From Yarrowia lipolytica (taxonomy: Eukaryota > Ascomycota > Dipodascomycetes > Dipodascales), in the NCBI RefSeq assembly GCF_001761485.1, contig NC_090772.1, positions 1,610,501 to 1,674,500 on the forward strand: DNA of 64,000 nucleotides, given 5' to 3'. The position numbers and the translations under genes were made by a program. The notes beneath the pieces were generated by a model. The model was not told where the DNA came from. It was given only the letters and a program-made list of their open reading frames with translations, and made no database searches. Within the stretch, counting starts at the first letter, position 1, and every line of letters starts with the position of its first letter. Positions 20,045-30,796 of the stretch are shown here, piece by piece.

Positions 20045-22087
20045 ATGCCCCCAGGGCTGACGACTTCTCATCTTCAGGACTGGCTTTCGTCTGTGTCAAA
20101 CTCCTTTCTCGCCAGTTACTCGCAGCTCGACGAGGACCTTGCAGCCGTTTCTTCGTCTGTCGCCACCGTGGCCCAACCTCACTGGTGGTCCGTTCTGTAC
20201 GCTCAGGTAGTGGCATTTCTACACAAACACCTTCTCCCGCAACATAGACCGTCCATATCGACTCTTATCACCACCACCGCCACCACCTCGCTCTGCATCT
20301 ACATTTTTGCGCCCTCCCTGCTCCCCGATCGCATGTTTTCTGTCTTTAGCTCGCGTTCGAAACGCCCAGGACGATACACAGTTGGTCTGGTGAACCTGGC
20401 CAATGATTGCTTTGCAAACTCGAATTTGCAGGCTCTGGCCTCGCTACGATCGCTGCTGCTGTATATTGACGAGGCCATGTTAGTGGGAATCCCCCAAGAG
20501 AACCTGCTGAACAACTCGCGCAAAAACAATTATCCGGTCGATGCCAAGGGCAAGCAGTACTTGAGACTGACACGAGCACTGGGGTCCATGATCATGGAGC
20601 TTAACGAGCCCGTCAAGAACCCCAAGACTGTGTCCCCGTGGAAGTTTCTTGTTATTCTCGAACAAATCTACAACTCGCGGATCAGTCGCAACCAGCATGA
20701 TGCTCACGAACTCTTGCATCTCATTCTCGAATGTCTCTCAAACGAGTACGAAGCTGCCGTGAAGGATGGTATTCTGCGACCGGGACAGCACAGCAGTGAC
20801 AGAGAAAGCGTCGCCAGCAGCTCGATCCCCGAGGCAGACATTGGGACCGACTTTTTGCCTCCTGCAGCACCGACACCCCAGTCGGCAGTCACAGACCCGG
20901 AAATGCTTGCATCATTCCCATTTGAAGGATCCACCATCGACAGAATTGCCTGTTCGCGTTGTGGATACCTCCCGCCTGTACAGTCGACCAATTTTCTCGT
21001 CTTGTCTCTCATGGTTCCCCAAAAGCGACATGCCAGTCTCACAGACCTCATTGATCGCATGACCGCTCCAGAATACATCAAAGACTACGGATGTGTGTCG
21101 TGCAGACTCAAGGCGGTTTCTTCCAACCCTTCTGCATTTATTGGAACCGGGATCAATGGCTCAAAGGCCAAGTACACTCCCGAGCTGGTGGAACAGCTGA
21201 GTTCCTACTCAGCCAAGATTGATCAGCTGCCCGAGGAGCTTGAGGAGGCTCTTCCAAAGAACATCACCTCGCCTATCTCCAAATCCACACGGTTCTCAAA
21301 GCTGCCGCTCATTTTGTCTCTGCATCTGTCTCGATCCATCTACTCTGGTGACAACGCGTCTCGAAACAGTTGCAAGGTGAGCTGTCCTGAGTTCATTGAC
21401 TTGTATGAGAGCAATCCCAACGTGCGGTCGCGCGAGGACTCTCCTGGAGAAGAAGGCGATGCTCTTGCCTCGGGTCTCAAATCGCTCAAGGCCAAGAAAC
21501 GCGTCAAGTACCGCCTGGTGGCCATGATTCGACACAACGGTACGCACTACACGGGACATTACGAGTGCTATCGACGCAAGAACCTCACGTGGTGGAAGGG
21601 ATGCATTCAGCGATACTCCAAGCGAGCTGGAGGTGATAAGAATGGTATGGAGAAGGAAGGTGGAGTGGCGGTTCCGAGAAGTGGATCTGAACCTCCAGAA
21701 ATCTCTGTGGACACCACCATTCCCTCTCCATCTCTGTCTGCGTCTCAGCCGTCGCCTGTGTCAAAGGCCGCCGCTTCCACGTCATCTACCAGTTATGTCA
21801 CTCATTCCAACAGTTCTAGTTATAGCGACCTCAAGGGTCTCGATACCGGCACCACTGAGAACACCTCACCCGACGAAGCCGACGAGGGTGAGGAATCGCA
21901 GCTGGTGGAGTCGTTGTACTCGACCCTGGTCTTGAATAATGGGAACTCTACTGGTGGACCAAATGTGGGCAAGTACGAATGGTGGAGAATCAGTGATGAT
22001 AGTATCTGGGAATGCCATACTAAGGACGTGTTGAAGGAGGAAAGTGGTGCTTATCTGTTGTTTTATGAACAGTGCATTGAGTCCTAA
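20045..22087 (+). CDS. UBP16: Ubiquitin-specific protease, Ubp16-like
   Basis: This single-exon gene encodes 680 residues of the USP (C19) deubiquitinase family. The Cys box GLVNLANDCFANSNLQ places the catalytic Cys at 122. The His box GTHYTGHYECYRR places the catalytic His at about 505, and WWRISDDSIWE is the expected C-terminal partner block. A CxxC pair (CSRCGY, and CVSCR later) looks like the zinc-ribbon of the fingers. A hydrophobic segment at about 72-92 precedes the catalytic domain, as in yeast Ubp16, which is anchored in the mitochondrial outer membrane. A long Ser/Thr-rich insertion (about 545-620) separates the His box from the final block. The start is the first ATG of the frame and keeps the membrane segment. 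Confidence 0.9.
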   Translation: MPPGLTTSHLQDWLSSVSNSFLASYSQLDEDLAAVSSSVATVAQPHWWSVLYAQVVAFLHKHLLPQHRPSISTLITTTATTSLCIYIFAPSLLPDRMFSVFSSRSKRPGRYTVGLVNLANDCFANSNLQALASLRSLLLYIDEAMLVGIPQENLLNNSRKNNYPVDAKGKQYLRLTRALGSMIMELNEPVKNPKTVSPWKFLVILEQIYNSRISRNQHDAHELLHLILECLSNEYEAAVKDGILRPGQHSSDRESVASSSIPEADIGTDFLPPAAPTPQSAVTDPEMLASFPFEGSTIDRIACSRCGYLPPVQSTNFLVLSLMVPQKRHASLTDLIDRMTAPEYIKDYGCVSCRLKAVSSNPSAFIGTGINGSKAKYTPELVEQLSSYSAKIDQLPEELEEALPKNITSPISKSTRFSKLPLILSLHLSRSIYSGDNASRNSCKVSCPEFIDLYESNPNVRSREDSPGEEGDALASGLKSLKAKKRVKYRLVAMIRHNGTHYTGHYECYRRKNLTWWKGCIQRYSKRAGGDKNGMEKEGGVAVPRSGSEPPEISVDTTIPSPSLSASQPSPVSKAAASTSSTSYVTHSNSSSYSDLKGLDTGTTENTSPDEADEGEESQLVESLYSTLVLNNGNSTGGPNVGKYEWWRISDDSIWECHTKDVLKEESGAYLLFYEQCIES

Positions 22088-22589
22088 GTCCTGACAGCAA
22101 CAGTAACACCAAATTGCACCAAAGTGCACTGCCCATTCATCACTTAATCAGCATCAGCAAGTTCCATGGAAATGGACCGGACTATGTACTTGGAGATACT
22201 TGCTCTAAGCACATACCAATTGAGCATCCTATTCGACCGACTTTTTGTGACTTGGCTTGCTCCTAAAAGTGCTCCAAAAAAGTACAACAATTTTACTCTA
22301 TCACCTGGAAACTTGCGCTGTAGTCGTACTGGTAAACTCATACACAATTTAAGACCATGCAGTGCACGTCCCTACATGTTCGATACATATTGCGTGTATG
22401 TTTTGGAACATGGCAAAGTGAGTTCCACTTTTACTTTCTCGCTACAGAACAAGTGTGTGTACCAACAGAACACTGAGTCGCCCCAGTGCTAGTTCATTAA
22501 TATAAGCGAAACATAGATAAAATAATACACAAGCCCTGAGTCGGCTGATTTAAATAAACGAGTCCAGATCCTATTCGATGAGAGGGAGA
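22088..22589. other. Convergent 3' flanks of UBP16 and NHP6
   Basis: About 500 bp between tail-to-tail genes. AT-rich 3'-end-like signals such as ATAAAATAATAC lie near 22518. No gene is seen. Confidence 0.55.
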
Positions 22590-23233
22590 TTACTCCTCCT
22601 CGTCGAACTCGGCGGCGTTGGCCTTGTAGGCAGCCTTTTCGTCCTCGTATCGCTTCTTATCGGCAGTAGCCTTCTCCTCGTAAGGGACCTTCTCAGCATC
22701 AGTGAGAGTCTTCCACTTCTCACCGAGAGCCTTACCAACCTGGCCAAAGGCGATACCGGGGTTGTCGGCTCGGATGGCGTCACGGTTATCGTTGGCGAAG
22801 AACATGTAAGCGGACAGGGCACGCTTGGGGGCGTTGGGGTCTATGTTAGTAATGCAAGTGGGTGGGAAGCCGCATCGTGAAGCATTGAGCGGGACATTGG
22901 TGTCGTAACGGGTCAACGACGCGAATGACCGTGCTCAACGGCACGCGAGCACATCACACGCGACTAGACACACGGATCAACAGTGGTGTTGTGGTGACGT
23001 TGTTGCCGTGGTCATCAACACATCTGCATGGTCTGTTGTTGTCGAGACAAAAAAGTGTGGCATTGACCAAACAAACTGTCGACAGCCAACCACAACACCA
23101 TTAATGTCATGTGAGGCAAGCAACAGAAGCTGTTGAAGTGGGTGATGCAGTGGCTGCATCGAGGATACTCACCCTTCTTCTTCTTTCCGGTGGTCTTTCG
23201 GGTTCGTCGGGGGGCGGAGGCGTCCTTGGGCAT
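22590..23233 (-). CDS. NHP6: HMG-box chromatin protein Nhp6, two exons
   Basis: The spliced product is 103 residues. Exon 1 is 23173-23233 and exon 2 is 22590-22840. The 332-nt intron has GTGAGT at 23172 and ACTAAC ATAG at its end. The join gives [23 protein letters not shown], the exact start of an Nhp6 HMG box. A basic N-terminal arm ([20 protein letters not shown]) precedes it and an acidic end (EFDEEE) closes it. Nhp6 bends DNA non-specifically and works with FACT, SWI/SNF and RNA polymerase III factors. Codon bias is very strong. Its 5' side faces an unusually long, GC-rich noncoding region. Confidence 0.95.
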
Positions 23234-23546
23234 CTTGGGTTAGTATGTGTGAGAAGAAAAGGTGTGTGTGGGCGCGTCAGGAACTATTAGTACAGTCGCG
23301 TAAGCCTGTTTGGGAGAAAGCTTAGTTGGGATGTATGGAGCGACAGAGTTTGAGTTGCTATTGTCCATGAGTCGCTTGTGTTAAGCACCACTGCAAATAT
23401 GCAAACTCAAATCCCGGTCCCAATCCTAATCCACCCACTCAAGGCGATGTCCATGTGTTTGGCTGAGCGGCCGTTGCAACCGGTCGAGCTGGACAGAGAA
23501 CCTGGCGGGGCCGTTGGGAGCGTCCTGGTAGCCGATAGACCTGATG

Positions 23547-23567
23547 CACACACGTGTGTGGCACGTG
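23547..23567. promoter_or_regulatory. Double CACGTG E-box within a 14-bp palindrome
   Basis: CACACACGTGTGTG (23547-23560) is a perfect palindrome containing CACGTG. A second CACGTG follows at 23562-23567. The pair lies about 320 bp upstream of the NHP6 start. CACGTG is the Cbf1/Pho4/Ino2-type bHLH site in yeasts; which factor acts here is unknown. Confidence 0.45.
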
Positions 23568-25740
23568 AGATGGCGTGAATGTTGCAGTGAGTGCAAGATG
23601 GGCTCCCATGTGTAAGGACATGGGAGGCCCGAGGTTCAGAGTCAGCTTGTCGTCGAGTTGAGCGAGCCACAACATTGCCACCGTGACTGTGAGTAGATGG
23701 CAACAGCATGGACATGTGGCAGGCTCAATTGCTCACCACGATGGCCATGTGTTTCCACACCCCATATCACTGTGGGACTTGTATGGTATGAGTCGCAAAC
23801 CTCGACGACAAGTCGACAACGACTCGACAGGGCGCCACCGCAGCGTGAAATGGCCAGAGGCGGGTCGAAAAGATCCCGTGAACACGTTTGCAACCGTCGC
23901 AACACGTTCCCGCGCCACAAACAGACGTGACTGTGTTCCACCACACACCGTACACTGTGGGTGGTGGTGCACGGCCCTGTTGTCTGTGGCGGTTGGAAAA
24001 GGCGTGTGTGCAAGTTGCCAGCGTGTCTGTCTCTTCCGTCCGTTGTATCCGAGTGGTCCCCCGTCGTGTCTGTGCCTCGGTGTATCCTCACCGCTCTGTG
24101 GTGCGCGGTATGTTGGGCCGCATGTTGGGAGCTTACTTTCAAATTGTTAAGAGGCGTGTAGTGTGGGTTTTTTACACTGTGTGAGGGAGGAGAAGGAGGT
24201 TTATAGCGGGCCCACATAGTACCATGCGGGTTGCCTAACAAAAATTGCGTGTGTGAGATTTGGCGTTACCCGGCGAATCTTCTTTGGTGGGTCAACGGGC
24301 CAACTTGACGGTTTGCGGTCCGATGGGAAATCCGAAAAGTGCGTTCGACTCGTCGCAATTTTTCACGACGAACCACGTCTTTTTTTTGGCCCCTCCGCCC
24401 CTCCACGTTGCTCTGCGGGCCACTCCTCTGCCTGTGGTTGGGACATGAAGCCCGGCTATTGCGGCCCAATGGAATGTTATAGTACACTTTGACCCTTGCT
24501 GCCAACAGTGCAAGGCAAAACAACAAACCCCAGAGACTAATTGAGGGATAACGGCTGAGGGAGTGAAGCAGCACAGTGGACGGAAACGACGGGAAAAGAG
24601 GGTGCAAACCGGGGTGGCTGAGACCTGTCGAGTCTCTGCGTCTTCACGGTCGGCCAACCGGAGTTTTTTTCGGCTCGTGTTGCCCGCCCCCATCCCCCCC
24701 CTTGGTGTGTTGGCGTCCCCATCACTGTCGCCCGTTTGTGCCTTCCCCCACCCACCAGCAGTTGTGCCTCTCTCTCTCTGTATTGGGCGGCACTATCACT
24801 GTTACGCTCAATACAGAGTGTGAAAGAAGGCTGTGTTGACGTTACAGCAGAACAATGCTACTGGTACCACAAGCCCAAACCGCCGTGAGGGGAATGTCGG
24901 TCGAGCATCAACAAGCCGCGGCTCGGACCAACACTTTGATACGCGCCAACCGCCCGAAAAAACGCCCTCGACACGCCCCACACAGCGCCTCTCCATCCGC
25001 CATAGTGGCTCCCACCGATCGCCACATGTGTCTCAACACTGCGCGATAAAGTTGCCCCAATCCAATGAAGACACAGTCCTCTATCAGCGTCAGTACTAAA
25101 AAAATAAAGTTGCCGCCCAAAGAGGAAGCTCTCTGCTGCCGGTGACAGGAGATGCTACTATCTCCGTAAAACAGTCACGTGGAGTCGCACCAGTGGTGGG
25201 AGGTGACAGGACGTGAGTGGAGGTGAGTGAGGTGCGAGTGGACGGTGGCAGTGGGACAGAAAGGGATACCCTAACCCGTAGGCCAACTGATCCTAGCAGA
25301 CTTGGATGCATATTGAACCTACCAGGAACGATTATGATACTGACAAGTACGATGCTGACAAGCGGTGAACGATTGCCAGTACAATTCCTCGTGGTGCCGC
25401 TTCTTTTTCAATGCCTATCTGAGAGAAAGTGTCTTATGCCCGAGAGTTCAAACTAATAGTTGCTATATTGGTACCGATACCTTGTGTTTATGTTATGTTC
25501 CCTAGCCAATAAAGGTCAAGACAACGTAAGGGCCTTCAAGCCGTGTGCTGAGACAGAATGGGTGAATGAAAAACACGATCGGTGAGATCACAGCTGGAGT
25601 GCTATGAACAGTGCCGTCACCCTACGTAGAGCCATGATGCTGGTCTGGAATGGTTAGCTTGTGCATGTACACACTCCCTCGAACAACGCGTGAACCAGCA
25701 TGTACTTGTCCTGTAGACGACCATTCAACCATAGCTTTCA

Positions 25741-25820
25741 TGTCCGTTAAACCATTTTCAGATCCATTAACCATCTTCCAGATCCATTAACCATCTTCCA
25801 GATCCATTAACCATCTTCCG
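25741..25820. repeat. 20-bp tandem repeat, three perfect copies plus one diverged
   Basis: The unit GATCCATTAACCATCTTCCA occurs in perfect or near-perfect copies at 25761, 25781 and 25801. A diverged copy precedes it from 25741. It lies about 260 bp beyond the KES1 stop codon. Confidence 0.85.
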
Positions 25821-26079
25821 GGCCCATCAACCCACTTCCATGTCCCCTCATATCCACCAGACCGTTGTGTCGTGCACAATCAATGCCGCCATTCAGGAAC
25901 GATTTCTTCAGTGCTCAGTTTGTAGAACAACATCCCCAAACCCCCAACAAAGAACCCCGTAGTATCACCCATTGACCCGTGGCACTCTCCCAGATGTCCT
26001 GCTGCTCACCATCAAGTAACTATCAAACACCATATTATTCTAAATACACTATCTAAGCACTGCTAACATCAACGCACGC

Positions 26080-27267
26080 TTAGGCATGGACGTTGCCAGA
26101 GTTGTAACCGTCTCGAGAAAATCGCCAGTTGGAATCTCGCACAAACAGACCCTCCTCGCCGAGCTGCTCAAGGAGACCCCGGTAAACAGCATCGGTGGTA
26201 GGGTCCTCCTTGGAAGAGATGGCCTCGGTGAACCACTTTCGCTGCCAAGACTCGCCCTTCTCCTTCTCCTCGGCACGCAGATCTCTTTGTGCCTGCTCAA
26301 TCTTGCTCTTTTCCGTGTGGATCTTATCGTAGTCACCCTCCTTGATAGCCTCTCGAACGGGAGCCCATGCCCTCTGCGTCTCAAGAGGATCCTGAGCCTC
26401 GATAGGCTTGACAGTGAGCTTCTGCTGGTCAGTGGCCATGGAGTCAAAGAAGGGGACACCCTGGTCTCCCTTCTCCTTGCCGTCGCCCTTGTACAGCGAA
26501 GACTTACCGCTCCACTGGCCCTTGACGGTGTTGATAACAGCACCATCCTTCATCACCTTGGCCTTGAAAGTGTTCTTCTTGCCGGAGAAGTAACCCTTTC
26601 CGGAGTAGCTGAGATCAATCTTGTATCCGTCGGAGGACTGAATAAACGAGTGGCCCTCCAGTTCGACGTAAGGGGACGCGTAGATGATACCCTCAATGTG
26701 CAGAGCAGGGAGGGTTACCAGGTACGAAACGTCCTGGTTCTTAAGATGCAGCAGAGTGTGGCCAAACTGCTTGACACCGATAGTGGTGGCGGAAATCGAG
26801 GTCTTGAATCCAAAGTAACCCTCAGCGGTCACTCCCTTGTTGTCGTTGAAAATACCAAAGGCAGAGATGGGGGGATGGTGAGACACCTGCTCGGCAGCAA
26901 GAACGGAGAAGTCCTCGCCCTCGCCGACGCTCCACTTGCCTGTAAATAGCTCACCGAGGAAGGGGTTGAGAGGCTTCTTCTCGGTTCCCATGCTCTCGTT
27001 TCGGGAGCAGTACTGGCCTCGCAGCGTGGAAATGAACCATCTCAGCACTCGCAGAATTCGCTCCTCGCCGCTGATTCCGTCATCAGCAGCGTCCAGGAAC
27101 AGCTGCTGGCTTTGTGCCCAGTACTGGGTGTACTCAACCAAAGAAATGGGAGCCAGAATGAAGGGAGGGGCGGTGACAGAGGCAATGTCACCTCCGGAGG
27201 ACGCCAGTCCCGTCATGAACGAGGTGAACGCGCTCAATTGTGACTTGCTGGCCTTGTTGGAACTCAT
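26080..27267 (-). CDS. KES1: Oxysterol-binding protein homologue, Kes1/Osh4 type
   Basis: The chosen start (ATG at 27267, MSSNKASKSQLSAFTSFM) gives 395 residues, a lid-plus-barrel ORD protein without PH domain or FFAT motif, like yeast Osh4/Kes1 (434). The family fingerprint EQVSHHPP lies at residues 126-133. NPFLGELFTGKW near 101 and GYFSGKKNTFKA later are further ORP blocks. These proteins exchange sterol and phosphatidylinositol 4-phosphate between membranes and restrain Golgi-derived traffic. The N-terminal amphipathic lid is intact with this start. The open frame extends 19 codons upstream to 27324, but those codons do not resemble the family. The gene is divergent from PRP45. Confidence 0.93.
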   Translation of the reverse strand: MSSNKASKSQLSAFTSFMTGLASSGGDIASVTAPPFILAPISLVEYTQYWAQSQQLFLDAADDGISGEERILRVLRWFISTLRGQYCSRNESMGTEKKPLNPFLGELFTGKWSVGEGEDFSVLAAEQVSHHPPISAFGIFNDNKGVTAEGYFGFKTSISATTIGVKQFGHTLLHLKNQDVSYLVTLPALHIEGIIYASPYVELEGHSFIQSSDGYKIDLSYSGKGYFSGKKNTFKAKVMKDGAVINTVKGQWSGKSSLYKGDGKEKGDQGVPFFDSMATDQQKLTVKPIEAQDPLETQRAWAPVREAIKEGDYDKIHTEKSKIEQAQRDLRAEEKEKGESWQRKWFTEAISSKEDPTTDAVYRGLLEQLGEEGLFVRDSNWRFSRDGYNSGNVHA

Positions 27268-28179
27268 TTCGTGTGTGTCGTGGTGGGGTGAGAGTGATGA
27301 AGTGGCTGTTGTACAAACAAACATATGCTGCCCTTGCCCTGGCTATGCAAAGCCAATTTTCTTGTTGGGACAAAAGAGAACAATGTCAACTAAAGCTAAG
27401 TAAATGGGCGTTGCAAACAGCAACGTTGAAACGGGGGTATCCACAGGGGTTGAAGGGTGCTCCGAGTATTGTGAATAAGTTATTGTCCGTTTCTCATTGT
27501 ACATTCATTTTTTTCAAACTTCTCATCACGTGAATCACGCCCTTTATTGCTACCATACCATGCATGCTATATGCTCCGATGCCCTTTACAAAGTGGGGCT
27601 GATGGGGAGATAAGTGACAAAAAGACAGGTAATCGGGTGCTCGGTTGTTACTGATTAGATTAACACACATAAAACCCGCCTTTTCCGCCGCTAAATGTTC
27701 CAAATGAGCAGATGTTGCCTCTTGTGAGCTCTACTTGGATTTACTTGGCAAGTCCAAACTCCCAACTATCTCCAACTACAAGGGACCCAGTACCCAACGC
27801 TAAATCCGAACGCTAAAATTCGGGGGTTGGGAGTCATATACCTCTTTCGGGATGGGGGTTAATCTCAGAGAAAATGATGTTACACTGGCTGGAATGAGAC
27901 GTGGTTCGGCTCCGTGGTGGTCCCAGATGCCAACTACACTACGGGCGTTCTTCTTTCCCCAAGTGATCACGTGATTCGGATTTATCGCGCATCCAGCGGT
28001 TCGGCCACAGTAACTTTTCTGATCTGCTTTTTTTATCCGTTTGTGGCAAAAAACATGATGAGCCAACACACGTTGAGCGAGCCGAGTCACGTCAGCCAGC
28101 CGTTGTTACCACTAATTCAGCCGGGAAACTTTTATCCGATATTAGATGAGATTTCGCTAAGCTGAAAGTTCCGTTAGCT

Positions 28180-28263
28180 GAGTTTTTTTCGAGTTTTTTT
28201 CGAGTCTTTCGAGTCATTTTCGAGTTCCTCGAGTTTTTTCGAGTTTTTTCGAGTTTTTTTCCT
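28180..28263. repeat. Imperfect tandem repeat of CGAG plus T-run
   Basis: CGAG followed by 5-7 T (or CTTT, TCATTTT, TTCCT) is repeated eight times on the plus strand. It directly precedes an AT-rich block. Confidence 0.85.
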
Positions 28264-28282
28264 CGCTATAAACACGACTGGT

Positions 28283-28368
28283 CATATATCATTAATTTTT
28301 CCATATTTTAATTTTATATTTTCATTTTATTTATTTTTATATATTAATTATTTAATTTTATAATTTCG
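28283..28368. other. Extremely AT-rich block
   Basis: About 86 bp with only a handful of C and no G outside the edges, made of ATTTTA/TTTATT motifs. Such blocks often mark DNA-unwinding elements at yeast origins; that role is only a possibility here. Confidence 0.6.
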
Positions 28369-29089
28369 TCAAGGACAGTTTTTGTCAGAGAAAAAAAAAA
28401 AGTGAAGCCCGCTTCTGCATATTAAACCCGTGGTTCTATTGGCGACGCCTTATCAGAGAAACAAAAATAACTTAACGCCGTGAAATTGAACCGACTTGTG
28501 AAAAATGAACCAAATCCCCGTCCAGAATGGATCATCGATGGTGCAGTAGAGTGAGACAATGAGCGGGAAGTGCAATGATAGTGAAGCGAGACCGTTGGAC
28601 TCTGGGTGTACGAGGGGTAATTAGCTACAAGTGCTCGTATTGTAGTGATTGACGGTTACTTGGTAACTATAACGTGTGTTGTGCTCAAGGGGGGAGGTCA
28701 TTTTAATGCAATTCCATGTATATGAGAGTATATATTAAGATTTTTGTTGCGGAAATACATGCTCTGTCTTAGCTCTGACATATATATCCACTTATTCGTG
28801 TTCTTCTCTTCGTACTCTGCCAAGATGGCAGGATCGTATTACTAAGCCAACTCTGTGATGAGAGCATGTGCAGATTAGACTGTGTATTGTTGAATTTGGT
28901 TCGACCCTGTGATCGAGTCTTCTTGTCTCGTCGCTTCATACTCCATATTTCTTCTGTGTACCGCTCCTCTGGCCTCTGCTCCCAGATCCTCTCATCTTCG
29001 CACCTCCAACTCTATCATGCATGAACATCACCATTTTTGGTTGGCTTCTCATTTCATTTTCAAGTCCCGATCTCCCACAGCACAACAGC

Positions 29090-30796
29090 ATGACTTCGAT
29101 AACGGCGCTGCTACCAGCTCCGCGGTACCCGACTCCGGGGCCGAAAATGTCCATTTTCACGACAAACGCCGTGTCGATGGCCAAAAACGACTCTGTCCCG
29201 AAATACGGCTCCCGAACCGACTGGAAACCCACATCCCAGGCCGACTTCAACGATGGGGGAGCCTATCCGGAAATTCACATTGCCCAGTACCCCCGAAACA
29301 TGGGCAAGCCCGGCTCCGTGTCTTCCAACGCGATTACTCTCAAGATGGATGCCTCTGGGTCTGCTGACTACTCGTTAATTGCTACCCAGGGCCATGCTGC
29401 TGATCGACATGTTCAGACGTCGTACGACTCGCTGATTCCTCTGAGAGAGCGGATCGACGCCGGAACTGTGTCGCTTGAGAAACCAGGTGAAGAGGCAGAG
29501 CAATCGACAGCCCTGGCTACTCAGGCAGCCTTCGATAAACGTTTGGCCGCCAACGACAAGTCTGGCACCAAAAACAAGTCTGATCCTCAGTACATTCGAT
29601 ACACAGCCAACAGCATGATGGGAACTGAGGGTGGCGAATCACAGAAGATCATCAAGATGGTTGATCTCCCCCAGGATCCCCTTGAGCCACCCAAGTTCAA
29701 GCATACCAAGGTTCCAGGTCGTCCTGCGTCGCCTCCTGCTCCCATCTTGCGCTCTCCTCCACGGAAACTCACTGCACAGGACCAGAAGGATTGGGCTATC
29801 CCATCGACTGTATCAAACTGGAAGAATCAAAAGGGCTTTACTATTTCATTGGACAAGCGTATGGCTGCCGATGGACGTGGCTTGGAGGATGTCAAGGTCA
29901 ACGAAAACTTTGCAAAGTTCAGCGAGGTGCTGAACCAGAACGAAAAAACTATGCGGGATGATATTGGCAAGCGACGAGAGATGCAACAGCGGGTGGCGGA
30001 ACGACAGGCCCAGGAGCAGGAGGAAAAACTTCGAGAGCTAGCACGTAGGGCTCGACAAGAAAGAGAGGTGGGCGATGAGAGCAAGGGTAAGGAGAAAGAG
30101 GCAGATGGAGAAGATGACAGAGGCAGATCCAGAGAGAGACTGCGCTCTGTGTCAAGAGATGGTGATTCTGATAGATCTCTATCGCGGTCATTGTCTGCGT
30201 CTGATCGATCATACTCTAGATCGCGGTCTCCTTACGAGTCTAGGTCCAGAGGTAGATCGTACTCTCGGTCAAGATCTCCCGAGTCGCGTTTCAGAGGCAG
30301 ATCAGATTCTCGATCTAGATCTCCTGGGTACGAACTGGAACGAGCAGCCAAGAAGAGAAAGACGGAGCGCCTGGAACGAAAGAGGGAGGCCGAGCGGGAC
30401 CTGCGACTATCCAAAATGGGCACCCAGCAGAAAATCAAGCAGCTCGCCAAGGAGAACAGCCGAGATATTTCAGAGCGGGTGGCCTTGGGCGCAGCTCAAC
30501 CTCAAAAACTGGCAGGAGAGGCCCAATTCGACTCCAGACTATTCTCCAAGAGTGGATCTCTTCAGCGTGGTTTCAACGAAGACCAATACTACGACAAGTC
30601 TCTATTTTCAGCTCAGGAGGCTGTTCAGTCTATTTACAGACCCAGTGCTAGTGGAGACAGTGTGGCGGAAGATACCATTGATCGACTCGAGACCGAGAAG
30701 CGATTCGATGTTCTGGGCAAAGCTGGAAAGGGATTCGAGGGTGCTGATGGTGAAGAACGTGATGGTCCCGTTCGGTTCGTCAGAGATGAGGAGTGA
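29090..30796 (+). CDS. PRP45: Pre-mRNA-processing protein Prp45 (SNW/SKIP family)
   Basis: This gene encodes 568 residues. The start is the ATG at 29090, giving MTSITALLPAPRYPTPG, the usual SNW N-terminus; the open frame extends a further 23 codons upstream but without conservation. The SNW core is clear, with PQYIRYTAN near 165, PRKLTAQDQKDWAIP then SNWKNQKGFTISLDKR near 242-260, and a helical Arg/Glu-rich segment. SNW proteins are scaffolds of the active spliceosome. Unlike Saccharomyces Prp45, this protein has an Arg-Ser dipeptide region at about 343-414 with repeated RSRSP blocks. The C-terminus has the SKIP-like QFDSRLFSKSGSLQRGFNEDQYYDKSLF. No intron is needed. Confidence 0.94.
   Translation: MTSITALLPAPRYPTPGPKMSIFTTNAVSMAKNDSVPKYGSRTDWKPTSQADFNDGGAYPEIHIAQYPRNMGKPGSVSSNAITLKMDASGSADYSLIATQGHAADRHVQTSYDSLIPLRERIDAGTVSLEKPGEEAEQSTALATQAAFDKRLAANDKSGTKNKSDPQYIRYTANSMMGTEGGESQKIIKMVDLPQDPLEPPKFKHTKVPGRPASPPAPILRSPPRKLTAQDQKDWAIPSTVSNWKNQKGFTISLDKRMAADGRGLEDVKVNENFAKFSEVLNQNEKTMRDDIGKRREMQQRVAERQAQEQEEKLRELARRARQEREVGDESKGKEKEADGEDDRGRSRERLRSVSRDGDSDRSLSRSLSASDRSYSRSRSPYESRSRGRSYSRSRSPESRFRGRSDSRSRSPGYELERAAKKRKTERLERKREAERDLRLSKMGTQQKIKQLAKENSRDISERVALGAAQPQKLAGEAQFDSRLFSKSGSLQRGFNEDQYYDKSLFSAQEAVQSIYRPSASGDSVAEDTIDRLETEKRFDVLGKAGKGFEGADGEERDGPVRFVRDEE

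Larger units (their letters stand above)
23234..26079. other. Long GC- and GT-rich intergenic region upstream of NHP6
   Basis: Nearly 2.9 kb between the NHP6 start and the KES1 stop. The part at about 23450-24850 is richer in G and C than other spacers, with many GTGTG runs on the plus strand. It holds a 14-bp palindrome with two CACGTG boxes at 23547-23567, a TTACCCG near 24266, ACCCTAACCC at 25268-25277 and a 20-bp tandem repeat at 25741-25820. Reading frames exist on both strands but none is convincing. Confidence 0.6.
27268..29089. other. Divergent intergenic region between KES1 and PRP45
   Basis: About 1.8 kb without a supported gene. It contains two CACGTG palindromes (near 27529 and 27967), a CGAG-T tandem tract at 28180-28263, a strongly AT-rich block at 28283-28368 and a TATATATAT near 28780. 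Confidence 0.6.
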
